19,319 bases of DNA from DAIPHL01 sp036771375 (GCA_036771375.1 DAIPHL010000022.1:1-19319), one strand, 5' to 3'. Shown: positions 6,132 through 12,959, numbered from the stretch's first letter. The notes: generated by a model from the letters alone, not told the origin. Made by a program: numbers and translations.

Positions 6132-7628
6132 CTATCTGTTTTTGCTCCAGTGGAGGATGGAGTTCACGGCGCGTTTCCATCCGTTATACAGTTCCGCCCT
6201 TCTCTCGCTGGAGATTTTTGGGGAAAAAACTTTGTCTATTTTTCGCAGTTTCGTTATCTCGTCGAGATCTTCCCAGAATCCGATGGAAAGACCTGCCAAA
6301 TATGCAACTCCGCCTGCGGTCGTTTCGACATCCACGGGGCGTTCCACGTCAACACCAAGAATGTCGGCGACGAATTGCGTCATCAGATTGTTTTTACAAG
6401 CTCCTCCATCGACGCGAAGCAGCTGAATCGGACTCGGCAGGTCTTCGTTCATGGCGTCGAACATGTCGCGTGTCTGATATCCCATGGAATCGAGAGCGCT
6501 TCTTATAATGTCGTTTTTGTTACTTCCGCGGGATATCCCGACGATGGCAGCCCTTGCATAAGGATCCCAATATGGTGCGCCAAAACCACTAAATACCGGA
6601 ACCAAGTACACCTGCCCGATGGTGTTGGCCTTGCGCGCAAAGTATTCGGAGTCCTCGGATGCCTCCAGGAATTGGAGTTCGTCACGTAACCATTGTATTG
6701 TGGAACCCGTGTTGTACACGGTTCCCTCCAAGAGATACTCGACCTTGTTGTTGTATCCCCAGCCAATTGTCGTGAGCATTCCGTTTTTGGAAGCCGCCGG
6801 TTTTTCTCCGATATTAACGGTGATGGTACCGCACGTACCGTATGTAAACTTGCTGAGGCCTTCTTTGAAACAGCATTGACCGAACGTCGCGCTCTGCTGG
6901 TCTCCAATGATGCCTTCGATTGGGATCTCGTTGTTGAAAACGGAGTTGGACGTGTTCGCAAAATGTCCACTACTAGGTTGGACCTTGGGTAGCATACACT
7001 CTGGAATTTTAAAAAGCTCCAACAACTCTTTGTCCCATTTCAGATCATTGATATTGTATATGAGCGTACGAGATGCGTTGCTATAGTCGGTAACATGTGC
7101 CGAACCACAGGTCAGGTTCCATGCAATCCAACCATCGATGTTCGAAAAGAGGAGATCTCCTCTTTCGGCGCGAGCTCTTACGCCATCAACATTATCCAAA
7201 ATCCAGCGGATCTTTGTAGCTGAGAAATAGGGATCCATAACGAGCCCCGTCTTTTCTTTCACCATCTGTTCACAGCCGGATTTTCTCAGTTCCTTGCAGT
7301 AATCGGAGGTCCTGCGGTCGCCCCATACGATCGCGCGATAGACCGGTTTTCCGTCATACTTGTCCCAGATTACGACGGTTTCGCGTTGGTTCGTGATTCC
7401 GATAGCCTTGATTTCGTCGTCGTTGATTCCTTTTTGTTGGAGGGCTTTCTTGATGACTGATTGTGCAGTTCCCCATATTTCATTGGCATCCTGCTCGATT
7501 AATCCATTTTGCGGGTAGTATTGAGTGAATTCCTGAGCAGCAAGGCTGATGCACTCTCCACCCCTGTCGTAAATAACAGAACGAACACTGGAAGTCCCCG
7601 CGTCAATTGTCATAATGTATTCGCCCAT
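6132..7628 (-). CDS. glpK: Glycerol-kinase-like FGGY carbohydrate kinase
   Basis: A 498-residue FGGY kinase close to glycerol kinase throughout (E. coli GlpK is 502). I chose the ATG at 7628 (MGEYIMTIDAGTSS) because an AGGAGTGA site lies about 8 bases upstream. A longer frame to 7655 would overlap that site. Residues that hold glycerol in E. coli GlpK are kept: R82 and E83 (NQRE), W102, Y134 (DPYFS) and D243 (GDQQ). The pocket phenylalanine after YGTGC is replaced, reading YGTCGT with T268, and the N-terminal DQGT is DAGT. The substrate is therefore glycerol or a related small polyol or aldonate, phosphorylated with ATP. It follows the regulator gene by 68 bases and shares its transcription unit. 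The family is certain, but the gene symbol is tentative. Confidence 0.88.
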   Translation of the reverse strand: MGEYIMTIDAGTSSVRSVIYDRGGECISLAAQEFTQYYPQNGLIEQDANEIWGTAQSVIKKALQQKGINDDEIKAIGITNQRETVVIWDKYDGKPVYRAIVWGDRRTSDYCKELRKSGCEQMVKEKTGLVMDPYFSATKIRWILDNVDGVRARAERGDLLFSNIDGWIAWNLTCGSAHVTDYSNASRTLIYNINDLKWDKELLELFKIPECMLPKVQPSSGHFANTSNSVFNNEIPIEGIIGDQQSATFGQCCFKEGLSKFTYGTCGTITVNIGEKPAASKNGMLTTIGWGYNNKVEYLLEGTVYNTGSTIQWLRDELQFLEASEDSEYFARKANTIGQVYLVPVFSGFGAPYWDPYARAAIVGISRGSNKNDIIRSALDSMGYQTRDMFDAMNEDLPSPIQLLRVDGGACKNNLMTQFVADILGVDVERPVDVETTAGGVAYLAGLSIGFWEDLDEITKLRKIDKVFSPKISSERRAELYNGWKRAVNSILHWSKNR

Positions 7629-7696
7629 AATGCTTGTCACTCCTTCTGGAATCAAAATTTACAGAATTTTTCCCGGTACGTATCCTCACGTCCTCT

Positions 7697-8719
7697 TTAA
7701 ATCGAACTGTCACCATCTTTTGGGAATACGGAGAGGTCGTTCATTTCGAGTATCAGATTAGCGAGTTCGTAATCTATGACCAGAACGTCTATCAGTCCTC
7801 CTTTAAGCGCTTCCAATACTGGGTGAAGCTTTTCTTTCCCAGAGGCTAAAACGATCTTTCTATCGATTTTTTTGTACAGCTCCAGATTTATGGAGATCGT
7901 TCGTTGAGAGAGTTCGGTGTCGCATTCTTTTCCTTCAGATCCGAAAAATCTGAGGACGATATCGCCAATAACGTTTTGATCGAGTATGCTTTGTAGTTCG
8001 GATGCCGAGATATAGGAGGGTTTTGCCAAAACGGATGTTGGAGTGGGGTAAAATGATCCGACGCCAGTCACGGAAATGTTGATGTTTTTGAACATCTCGA
8101 AAACCGCTTTAATGTTTTTTTCTTTTTTGATCATGTCTGCAGCACATTTGCTTCCCATAAGCCCTTCGGTCATCAAAAAATAATTTCTGCCGGAAAACGC
8201 TTTGGCCATACGTGAAACCAGCGTACGCACATCCAGTTCATCGGCACAGTTCGCGATGCTTCCATGAAGCGAGACAAAGGTGGCATCGACTTTCTGAGAA
8301 GGGTTGAGGCAATTGATCATATGATAGATCGTGCTTCCCCATGTCACGCCAAGGACATCGTCTTTTCTGATTATTCGCTGGAGATAACGGGCTCCTTCAA
8401 GCGCTACAAGTTTTTTTGCGCTTATCGGATCGACGCGTTCTCCCGAAAACCCGACTTCGTTTACGGAAGGGGCTATAATGACGTCTTTGAGATCAAAGCG
8501 TTTCTTCAACTTCTCCTCAAGGGTAATACACGTTACGTATGGATCCCGGATAACGAATTCGACGATTTTTTCTTCCTTGGCCTTTTTCAACAATCTAGAG
8601 ACGGTTGTAATCGATACCTGTAGTTGTCTTGCGATATCGTTTTGAGGAATGTCCTTTATATAATAAAGATAAGCGACCTTTAAAATGAGGAATGTCGATT
8701 GGTCATAGATGCCTTTCAG
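7697..8719 (-). CDS. SorC-family (sugar-responsive) transcriptional regulator, probable non-ATG start
   Basis: The C-terminal 260 or so residues are a SorC/DeoR-type sugar-binding domain (DVLGVTWGSTIYHM, FVSLHGSIAN, VTGVGSFYP). Reading upstream in the same frame gives a clear SorC helix-turn-helix: ILKVAYLYYIKDIPQ, NDIARQLQVSITTVSRLL. The first usual start codon in frame is a TTG at 8593, which would remove that domain. The open frame runs up to a stop at 8783-8785 without ATG, GTG or TTG. A GGGGGAG site at 8732-8726 stands 6 bases before CTG (8719) and 3 before ATT (8722). I place the start at CTG, giving about 340 residues, close to the family norm. It probably senses a phosphorylated intermediate of the pathway and controls both promoters of the cassette. 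Confidence 0.85.
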   Translation of the reverse strand: MKGIYDQSTFLILKVAYLYYIKDIPQNDIARQLQVSITTVSRLLKKAKEEKIVEFVIRDPYVTCITLEEKLKKRFDLKDVIIAPSVNEVGFSGERVDPISAKKLVALEGARYLQRIIRKDDVLGVTWGSTIYHMINCLNPSQKVDATFVSLHGSIANCADELDVRTLVSRMAKAFSGRNYFLMTEGLMGSKCAADMIKKEKNIKAVFEMFKNINISVTGVGSFYPTPTSVLAKPSYISASELQSILDQNVIGDIVLRFFGSEGKECDTELSQRTISINLELYKKIDRKIVLASGKEKLHPVLEALKGGLIDVLVIDYELANLILEMNDLSVFPKDGDSSI

Positions 8720-8836
8720 AATGATCTCCCCCTTCGTACTAGAACAGGATCTGCCTGAATAAGGGTTTAAAAAGACATGGAATCATTCTTTTTGAGTCTG
8801 TCTGCCGAATTGGCTTTTGATCTAAAATATATATCG

Positions 8837-8851
8837 GTGAAACTATATCAC
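8837..8851. promoter_or_regulatory. Degenerate operator-like palindrome over the -10
   Basis: GTGAAACTATATCAC is an imperfect relative of the GTGAAAATATTTTCAC type sites and covers the predicted -10 of the regulator promoter. A protein bound here would block transcription, so it may be an autorepression site. Support is similarity and position only. Confidence 0.35.
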
Positions 8852-8870
8852 ATGGAATGAAACGATTTAA
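8842..8870 (-). promoter_or_regulatory. Predicted promoter of the regulator-kinase unit
   Basis: On the minus strand TTAAAT (8870-8865) and TATAGT (8847-8842) are 17 bases apart. The -35 is a weak match and the -10 is good. The start of transcription would be near 8835, with a leader of about 115 bases. As at 6023-6050, the nearest perfect palindrome ends exactly 4 bases upstream of the -35, followed by ACTG here and ACTA there. Confidence 0.45.
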
Positions 8871-8874
8871 CAGT

Positions 8875-8886
8875 GAAAATATTTTC
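8875..8886. promoter_or_regulatory. Palindromic operator copy 1 (GAAAATATTTTC)
   Basis: A perfect 12-base palindrome, the proximal of two upstream of the regulator promoter, ending 4 bases before the predicted -35. Its left flank AGT matches copy 3 at 6055-6066. Confidence 0.65.
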
Positions 8887-8894
8887 GACAGGAT

Positions 8895-8906
8895 GAAAAT
8901 ATTTTC
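8895..8906. promoter_or_regulatory. Palindromic operator copy 2 (GAAAATATTTTC)
   Basis: A second perfect copy, 20 bases centre to centre from copy 1, close to two helical turns, so proteins on both sites would face the same side of the DNA. The palindrome extends by one base each side here (TGAAAATATTTTCA). Confidence 0.65.
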
Positions 8907-8994
8907 ACGCTTGTAATGGTGCATTGTCGCCGCAAGCTGGGTCGAAAAAACGAAAAAGTCCCACAAGCAATGTCGTTAGGAAGTATGGACATAT

Positions 8995-9030
8995 AAGGGA
9001 GCCGGCGTTTTCGTACACGCCGGCTCCCTT
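8995..9030 (-). terminator. Strong inverted-repeat terminator
   Basis: Arms 8995-9008 and 9017-9030 (AAGGGAGCCGGCGT and its exact complement) form a perfect 14-base-pair GC-rich stem with an 8-base loop, 57 bases past the stop of the Synergist-CTERM gene. On the minus strand the stem is followed only by ATATG rather than a long U run. It probably ends the five-gene operon and insulates the cassette downstream. Confidence 0.65.
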
Positions 9031-9086
9031 CATTCGCGTTGTGAGGGTTCGATTCGGTCCGACCGGGTTTTCTTCCCTGGCCGGGG

Positions 9087-9677
9087 TCAGTATCTCCTGC
9101 GGAGCAGAGCGACAAGAGCCGCGGCTCCTGTCGAGGCGAATGCGCCAAATCCGGTGTTGCAGCCGCTTCCTTCGTTGTCCGCGTCGGGTTTTTTTGAGCC
9201 CTTTTTCCAGATCGCGCAGTCGGCGTTGATCTCGCACCTGCCTACCGTTTCGATATCGGCATACCCTCTGATTTTGACCGTTCCCGTCGTCGCACTGGTG
9301 AACTCGATCGTGTAGGTCAGATCATCCACGGAGAACGAAGGCAGCCGGTAGGGCTCGCTGACGGTCGGATTGAAGTTGTTCAGGGTGATCGGAACCGCCA
9401 GGTTTACGGTTTCGTCATACTCCCAAGCTTTGATGCCCAGCTTCGACGCGTTGAGCACGCCTCGCACGTCATAGCCGGTGATCGTCTCGACGTTGCCTGT
9501 GGTCTTCGATTTGATGTCGATATGCCCCTGGGTCGTGAGTTGCACGCGGACAAACCCTTTCTCCGCGAATCCCGCTCCGTCGACGAGCCATCTTCCTCCG
9601 ACTTGAAGTCTCTCCGCATATGCGGCGGTCGAGAAGAACATGAGGGACATGATGAACGCGCACAGATACTTTCTCAT
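9087..9677 (-). CDS. Secreted protein with Synergist-CTERM-type sorting tail
   Basis: A 196-residue protein. I chose the ATG at 9677 (MRKYLCAF), which lies 10 bases after a GGAGGT site. An in-frame ATG at 9695 overlaps that site. Residues 1-21 are a signal peptide (MSLMFFSTAAYA) with probable cleavage after AYA. The middle is beta-rich and has no family I recognise. It contains a possible disulfide pair in GRCEINADCAIW. The last 26 or so residues, SGCNTGFGAF followed by a short hydrophobic stretch and LLRRRY, match the Synergist-CTERM type of C-terminal sorting signal found in Synergistota. The protein is therefore exported and probably processed or retained at the cell surface. It is the last gene of the minus-strand run, 28 bases after the ArnD-like gene. 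Function unknown. Confidence 0.85.
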   Translation of the reverse strand: MRKYLCAFIMSLMFFSTAAYAERLQVGGRWLVDGAGFAEKGFVRVQLTTQGHIDIKSKTTGNVETITGYDVRGVLNASKLGIKAWEYDETVNLAVPITLNNFNPTVSEPYRLPSFSVDDLTYTIEFTSATTGTVKIRGYADIETVGRCEINADCAIWKKGSKKPDADNEGSGCNTGFGAFASTGAAALVALLRRRY

Positions 9678-9705
9678 CGTGAGCAAGACCTCCATTCACT
9701 TTTTC

Positions 9706-10524
9706 CTATTCGAGGCTCTGCGAGCCAACCTCTTGTGGCATTCCGGACACGCAGACGTTCACGACTTCGCATATGGGCAGCGAATCCGGATCGAGGCTTC
9801 GTGCCACGGTATCGAGCCCGACAAACCGAACCCCTTCCGCACGGCAACGCGAAAGAAAACCGTGCAATGGTGCAAGCGTTTCCGTGGCGGCCGCCACTAT
9901 AGCACTCATCGGCAAAACGCTCAAGCCTTCGGGGAGATATTCGGCAAGATCACCGAGTGCACGCTCCGCTTCCGACGCGGTTTTTTTCTTCAGGATCGTC
10001 TCAAGAGGCGGCACGGTCGCCGGTATCTGAGGGGTGGAGAAGGTCTTCCAGGAGATCTTCGGGCGGTAGGGGTGCAGTCCAAACGTGTCGCTGCAATATT
10101 TGAACCGCGCCTCGTCCTGAGAGCGGAGGCTCATGTAGTTGACCCGAAAGCCGGGCGAGGCGAAGCCGCTCGGCCGGATCCCGGTTCTCTGCGTGAAGTG
10201 TTCGACGGAACGCCGGATCTCCGCTTCGAGCGTCGTGTCTTTCATCTTGTCGAGGTGTGTCTGCCACTTGAGGGGGTTCCAGCCGCAGACGCCGCAGTCC
10301 TGTCCTCTCCGATGGACGTCGCGCAGAATGCCGGGTGCGGAGGCGACGATCTCCCCATCCTGTCCGAGGACCCTGGAGACCATGGAGCCGCTCCCCTCCG
10401 TGCCCATGCCGAAGAAGAAGCTCCCTCTCGCGTCCAGTTCGTCCATGAGATCGAGCAGGCGGGGAACCCCCTCTCGATAGCCTCTGCGTGTGTCGACGTG
10501 TATTCGAAGGCCTAAAATCCGCAT
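9706..10524 (-). CDS. ArnD-like polysaccharide-deacetylase-fold protein, metal ligands apparently lost
   Basis: A protein of about 272 residues similar to ArnD, the deformylase for undecaprenyl-phosphate-linked formamido-arabinose. The start aligns (MRILGLRIHVDTRRGYREGVPRLL against ArnD's GLRIDVDT), and PQIPATVPPLE matches the ArnD QIPVTLP segment. Key residues differ. The first aspartate of DVD is His9. The ArnD HAWDHH metal motif reads CGWNPL (C80, N83). The late IHAEVEG histidine segment reads LPMSAIV. A CxxC pair (C77, C80) stands at the lost site. It may be a non-catalytic relative, use another metal chemistry, or act on another ligand. The start at 10524 is chosen by alignment, without a clear ribosome site. 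A longer frame starts at 10563 inside the upstream gene. Confidence 0.75.
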   Translation of the reverse strand: MRILGLRIHVDTRRGYREGVPRLLDLMDELDARGSFFFGMGTEGSGSMVSRVLGQDGEIVASAPGILRDVHRRGQDCGVCGWNPLKWQTHLDKMKDTTLEAEIRRSVEHFTQRTGIRPSGFASPGFRVNYMSLRSQDEARFKYCSDTFGLHPYRPKISWKTFSTPQIPATVPPLETILKKKTASEAERALGDLAEYLPEGLSVLPMSAIVAAATETLAPLHGFLSRCRAEGVRFVGLDTVARSLDPDSLPICEVVNVCVSGMPQEVGSQSLE

Positions 10525-10540
10525 GGGGGTTCCGTCTTTG

Positions 10541-11176
10541 CTATGTCCTCGGACCGGGCGCATTTTTGGGTTTCCGAAAGACCTCCACCCTGGCCGGAGG
10601 GATGTTGCTTAGAACCAAGTCCGAACGCAGTCTGCGAAAGTTTTCGGGGACAAAGGGTATTTTGCCGAGGAGCGCGTAGGTGAACTGGACATACAGTCCA
10701 CCGGGGGCCAGGATATCCTCGATGACCGACATGATGGATTCGCACAGCTCGGTGGGTAGGCTTCGAAAGGGCAGGCTGGAGACGACAGCCCGGATCTCGT
10801 CGTCGCGGCCGACATATCGCCGCAGCTCCTCGGCGCCGCAGCAGACGATCTTTACGCCGAGGAAGCGTGTGGAAAGACAATTCGCGAGAGGTTCGGATTT
10901 CTCCACGACGATCATCCTCTCCCGGGGGATGCCTCGTCTGAGAAGGGCCTCCGTCACCGGACCGGTACCGGCCCCCAGCTCGACCAGGAAACCGGATCCC
11001 ATGACGGAAGGCGATATCGCATCCGCCATTTTGTCGGCGAGAGCCGCCGAGCTCGGGCAGAGTGTGCCGATATCGCGTGGCTCTCTGAGCAGTTCGCGAA
11101 ACATCAGGAACTGATGTCGAAGCTTGTCTTTTCCCGCTGGATGCCTCCTGGCCGAGGTTTTGCCGCGATTTTCCAT
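10541..11176 (-). CDS. PmtA-like SAM-dependent phospholipid N-methyltransferase
   Basis: A 211-residue class I methyltransferase. The SAM-binding motif is FLVELGAGTGPVTEALL (residues 63-79), with the acidic residue E92 ending the second strand. The N-terminal GTLCPSSAALA and the late SSLPFRSLP, LYVQFTY and NIPPARV segments are those of the PmtA type, which methylates phosphatidylethanolamine. The length suits that family. The membrane-lipid role is inferred from these motifs. An N-terminal basic stretch of about 20 residues could help membrane binding. No strong ribosome site precedes the ATG, which lies 25 bases after the fprA stop, so translation may be coupled. Its position next to an ArnD-like gene suggests an envelope-lipid theme. 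Confidence 0.78.
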   Translation of the reverse strand: MENRGKTSARRHPAGKDKLRHQFLMFRELLREPRDIGTLCPSSAALADKMADAISPSVMGSGFLVELGAGTGPVTEALLRRGIPRERMIVVEKSEPLANCLSTRFLGVKIVCCGAEELRRYVGRDDEIRAVVSSLPFRSLPTELCESIMSVIEDILAPGGLYVQFTYALLGKIPFVPENFRRLRSDLVLSNIPPARVEVFRKPKNAPGPRT

Positions 11177-11201
11177 GCCTGGATGGTTTCCGGTCGAGTC
11201 T

Positions 11202-12416
11202 TCAGTCCTTCTTGACGGCTTCGGCCATATTGCGTCCCAGTTGGATGCAGCGTTCGATGTCCGAAGGGCCCGGATACGACTTGATCTCCACCTCCGGCTC
11301 TACGAGGGTCCATCCGCCCTTCGAGCGGTCGACGAACTCGCGCATCTCCTTGAGGGCGGCACTGCTCCAGCTGTATGTTCCACAGAGGCCGATCTTGCGC
11401 CCCTTCATCATCTTGTTTTCGAGCAGTCTCAAGAGCGCCGCCATCGGGGGGAACAGCTCCATGTTGTACGTACAGGACGAGAGGACCAGGCCGCGGTACC
11501 GCCAGATGTCGGTCGTGATGTAGGACATGTTCGAGCGGGCGATGTCGTAGACCGCGACCTTTTGGACCCCCGATTCGCTCAACGAACGTGCGATCGCGTC
11601 GGAGGCGATCTTCGTGTTGCCGTACATCGAACCGTACAGAACGACCACGCCCTCGTCGGTCTCGTGCCGGCTCCACTTCTCGTAGAGGTCGATGACGTCG
11701 CAGGGGTTGCTGCGCCAGATCGGGCCGTGCGAGGGACAGATCGCCTTCGGGCATGGATCGACCTTTTTCACCTTGGCGAGTGCCTTGCTCGCCGGCGCGG
11801 CGAAACGTCCGACGATGTTGACGTAGTAACGCATCATTTCGGAGATGGCGCGTTCCAGGTTGACCTCGTCGTCGAAGAAACCACCCTCGATGGCTCCAAA
11901 ACCGCCGAAGATGTCGTTGGAGAAGAGGATTCGCTCCGTCGTGTCATAGGTCACCATGCTCTCCGGCCAGTGCACCATCGGCACAAGACAGAAGGCGAGC
12001 TTGTGATGTCCGAGGTCGAGGACGTCTCCCTCCTTGACCTCGACGAAGTCTTCGGTAATCCCGTAGAAGTTTTTCATCATCTCGATCGTCTTCGCGTTCC
12101 CGACGAGCTTGACCCCGGGGTGGAGGCGCCGAATCAGCGAGAGAGAACCGGAATGATCCGGTTCCATGTGGTTCACGACGACGTAATCGAGCGGTTTGCC
12201 GTCCAGGAGCAGCTCGAGCCTCTGCAGAAAGTCGTCCATGAAGGAGCTTTTCACGGTGTCGATCAGGGCCGTTTTCTCGTCGCATATCAGGTACGAATTG
12301 TACGCCACCCCATGCGGAAGATCCCACAGCCCTTCGAATTTATCGGTCTCTCTGTCGTTTGCCCCAATCCAGAATATGGAGCGGGTGACGGGTACTATGC
12401 CGAACGTCTTGAACAT
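11202..12416 (-). CDS. fprA: Flavodiiron protein (A-type flavoprotein FprA)
   Basis: A 404-residue protein of classic two-domain type. The metallo-beta-lactamase-like domain (about 1-250) has the diiron ligands H83-x-E85-x-D87-H88 (NHMEPDHSG), H149 (MVHWPES), D168 (SNDIFGG) and H230 (CPSHGPIW). The flavodoxin domain (about 255-400) has the FMN loop YGSMYGNT. Flavodiiron proteins reduce O2 to water and/or NO to N2O in the cytoplasm, protecting anaerobes. No rubredoxin or reductase domain is fused, so electrons must come from a separate partner. A GGAGG site lies about 11 bases before the ATG. It follows the zinc-ribbon gene by 42 bases. All ligands are present, so activity is expected. O2 versus NO preference cannot be read from sequence. 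Confidence 0.95.
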   Translation of the reverse strand: MFKTFGIVPVTRSIFWIGANDRETDKFEGLWDLPHGVAYNSYLICDEKTALIDTVKSSFMDDFLQRLELLLDGKPLDYVVVNHMEPDHSGSLSLIRRLHPGVKLVGNAKTIEMMKNFYGITEDFVEVKEGDVLDLGHHKLAFCLVPMVHWPESMVTYDTTERILFSNDIFGGFGAIEGGFFDDEVNLERAISEMMRYYVNIVGRFAAPASKALAKVKKVDPCPKAICPSHGPIWRSNPCDVIDLYEKWSRHETDEGVVVLYGSMYGNTKIASDAIARSLSESGVQKVAVYDIARSNMSYITTDIWRYRGLVLSSCTYNMELFPPMAALLRLLENKMMKGRKIGLCGTYSWSSAALKEMREFVDRSKGGWTLVEPEVEIKSYPGPSDIERCIQLGRNMAEAVKKD

Positions 12417-12458
12417 CGCACGGATCGCCTCCAGACAAAATCACAAGATCGAGCCGGT

Positions 12459-12827
12459 TCAGTCTCTGCCGTGCCGGTCTCTTCCATAGGTCGCGATGCC
12501 GGGATCCTTCTTGGGTACCGGCGAGGAGAGGTTTTTCTGAAGGTCCTCTAGAAGTTTCTTTTTTCTCCGATCCTCCTCGCTCACCTCGTCGTCGTAACCG
12601 TCCTTGTTATCAAATCGGCCCTCGGCCACGAGCACCTCAATCAGGCGGACATCCTCTCCGATTGCTTCGGCGAGACTCTGCGCGCGCAGCTCTTCGTCGG
12701 GATTGTCGCGGAGGTAAGTCCGCGCCTTGTCGTAAACGATATCGAGCAACTTGCGGCAGGCAGGACAGACGGACCTCCCGCTCGCCCCGAAAATTTTACC
12801 GCATACGTTGCAGGCGGCCATCTCCAT
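12459..12827 (-). CDS. Small zinc-ribbon protein, YvyF / flagellar-operon-protein-like
   Basis: A 122-residue protein from the ATG at 12827, which stands 6 bases after an AAGGAGGTG site. A longer frame to 12869 covers that site and is rejected. The N-terminus has a zinc ribbon, CNVC (C6, C9) and CPAC (C21, C24). A helical segment follows, resembling a helix-turn-helix (SLAEAIGEDVRLIEVLVAEG), then a charged C-terminal tail. The pattern resembles the small zinc-ribbon proteins of flagellar operons (YvyF type), but no flagellar gene is near. It is the first gene of the run containing fprA and is divergent from the mutase operon. It could be a small regulator, which is inference. Confidence 0.7.
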   Translation of the reverse strand: MEMAACNVCGKIFGASGRSVCPACRKLLDIVYDKARTYLRDNPDEELRAQSLAEAIGEDVRLIEVLVAEGRFDNKDGYDDEVSEEDRRKKKLLEDLQKNLSSPVPKKDPGIATYGRDRHGRD

Positions 12828-12959
12828 GAAAAACACCTCCTTGCCAGTGAAATGAACGGGACCTGTCACCCGTTCGACACGGTATAATATATCATATCTA
12901 TTTTATCAGGGAGTGCCTTCATAAATTGTGCCCAATTTTACGAAATTTTGCGGAAAATC

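Larger units (their letters stand above)
8720..9086. other. Intergenic region between the Synergist-CTERM gene and the regulator
   Basis: This 367-base gap holds no convincing gene. It contains the regulator leader, its predicted promoter, two perfect and one degenerate operator palindromes, and the terminator hairpin of the gene to the right. The AT-rich composition of the cassette gives way to GC-rich sequence at about the hairpin, which marks the probable cassette boundary. Confidence 0.6.

Noticed and set aside
11124..12551. A 475-codon plus-strand frame opposite fprA.
   Set aside because: It is the antisense shadow of a flavodiiron gene with every metal ligand in place, and its product is low in recognisable structure.
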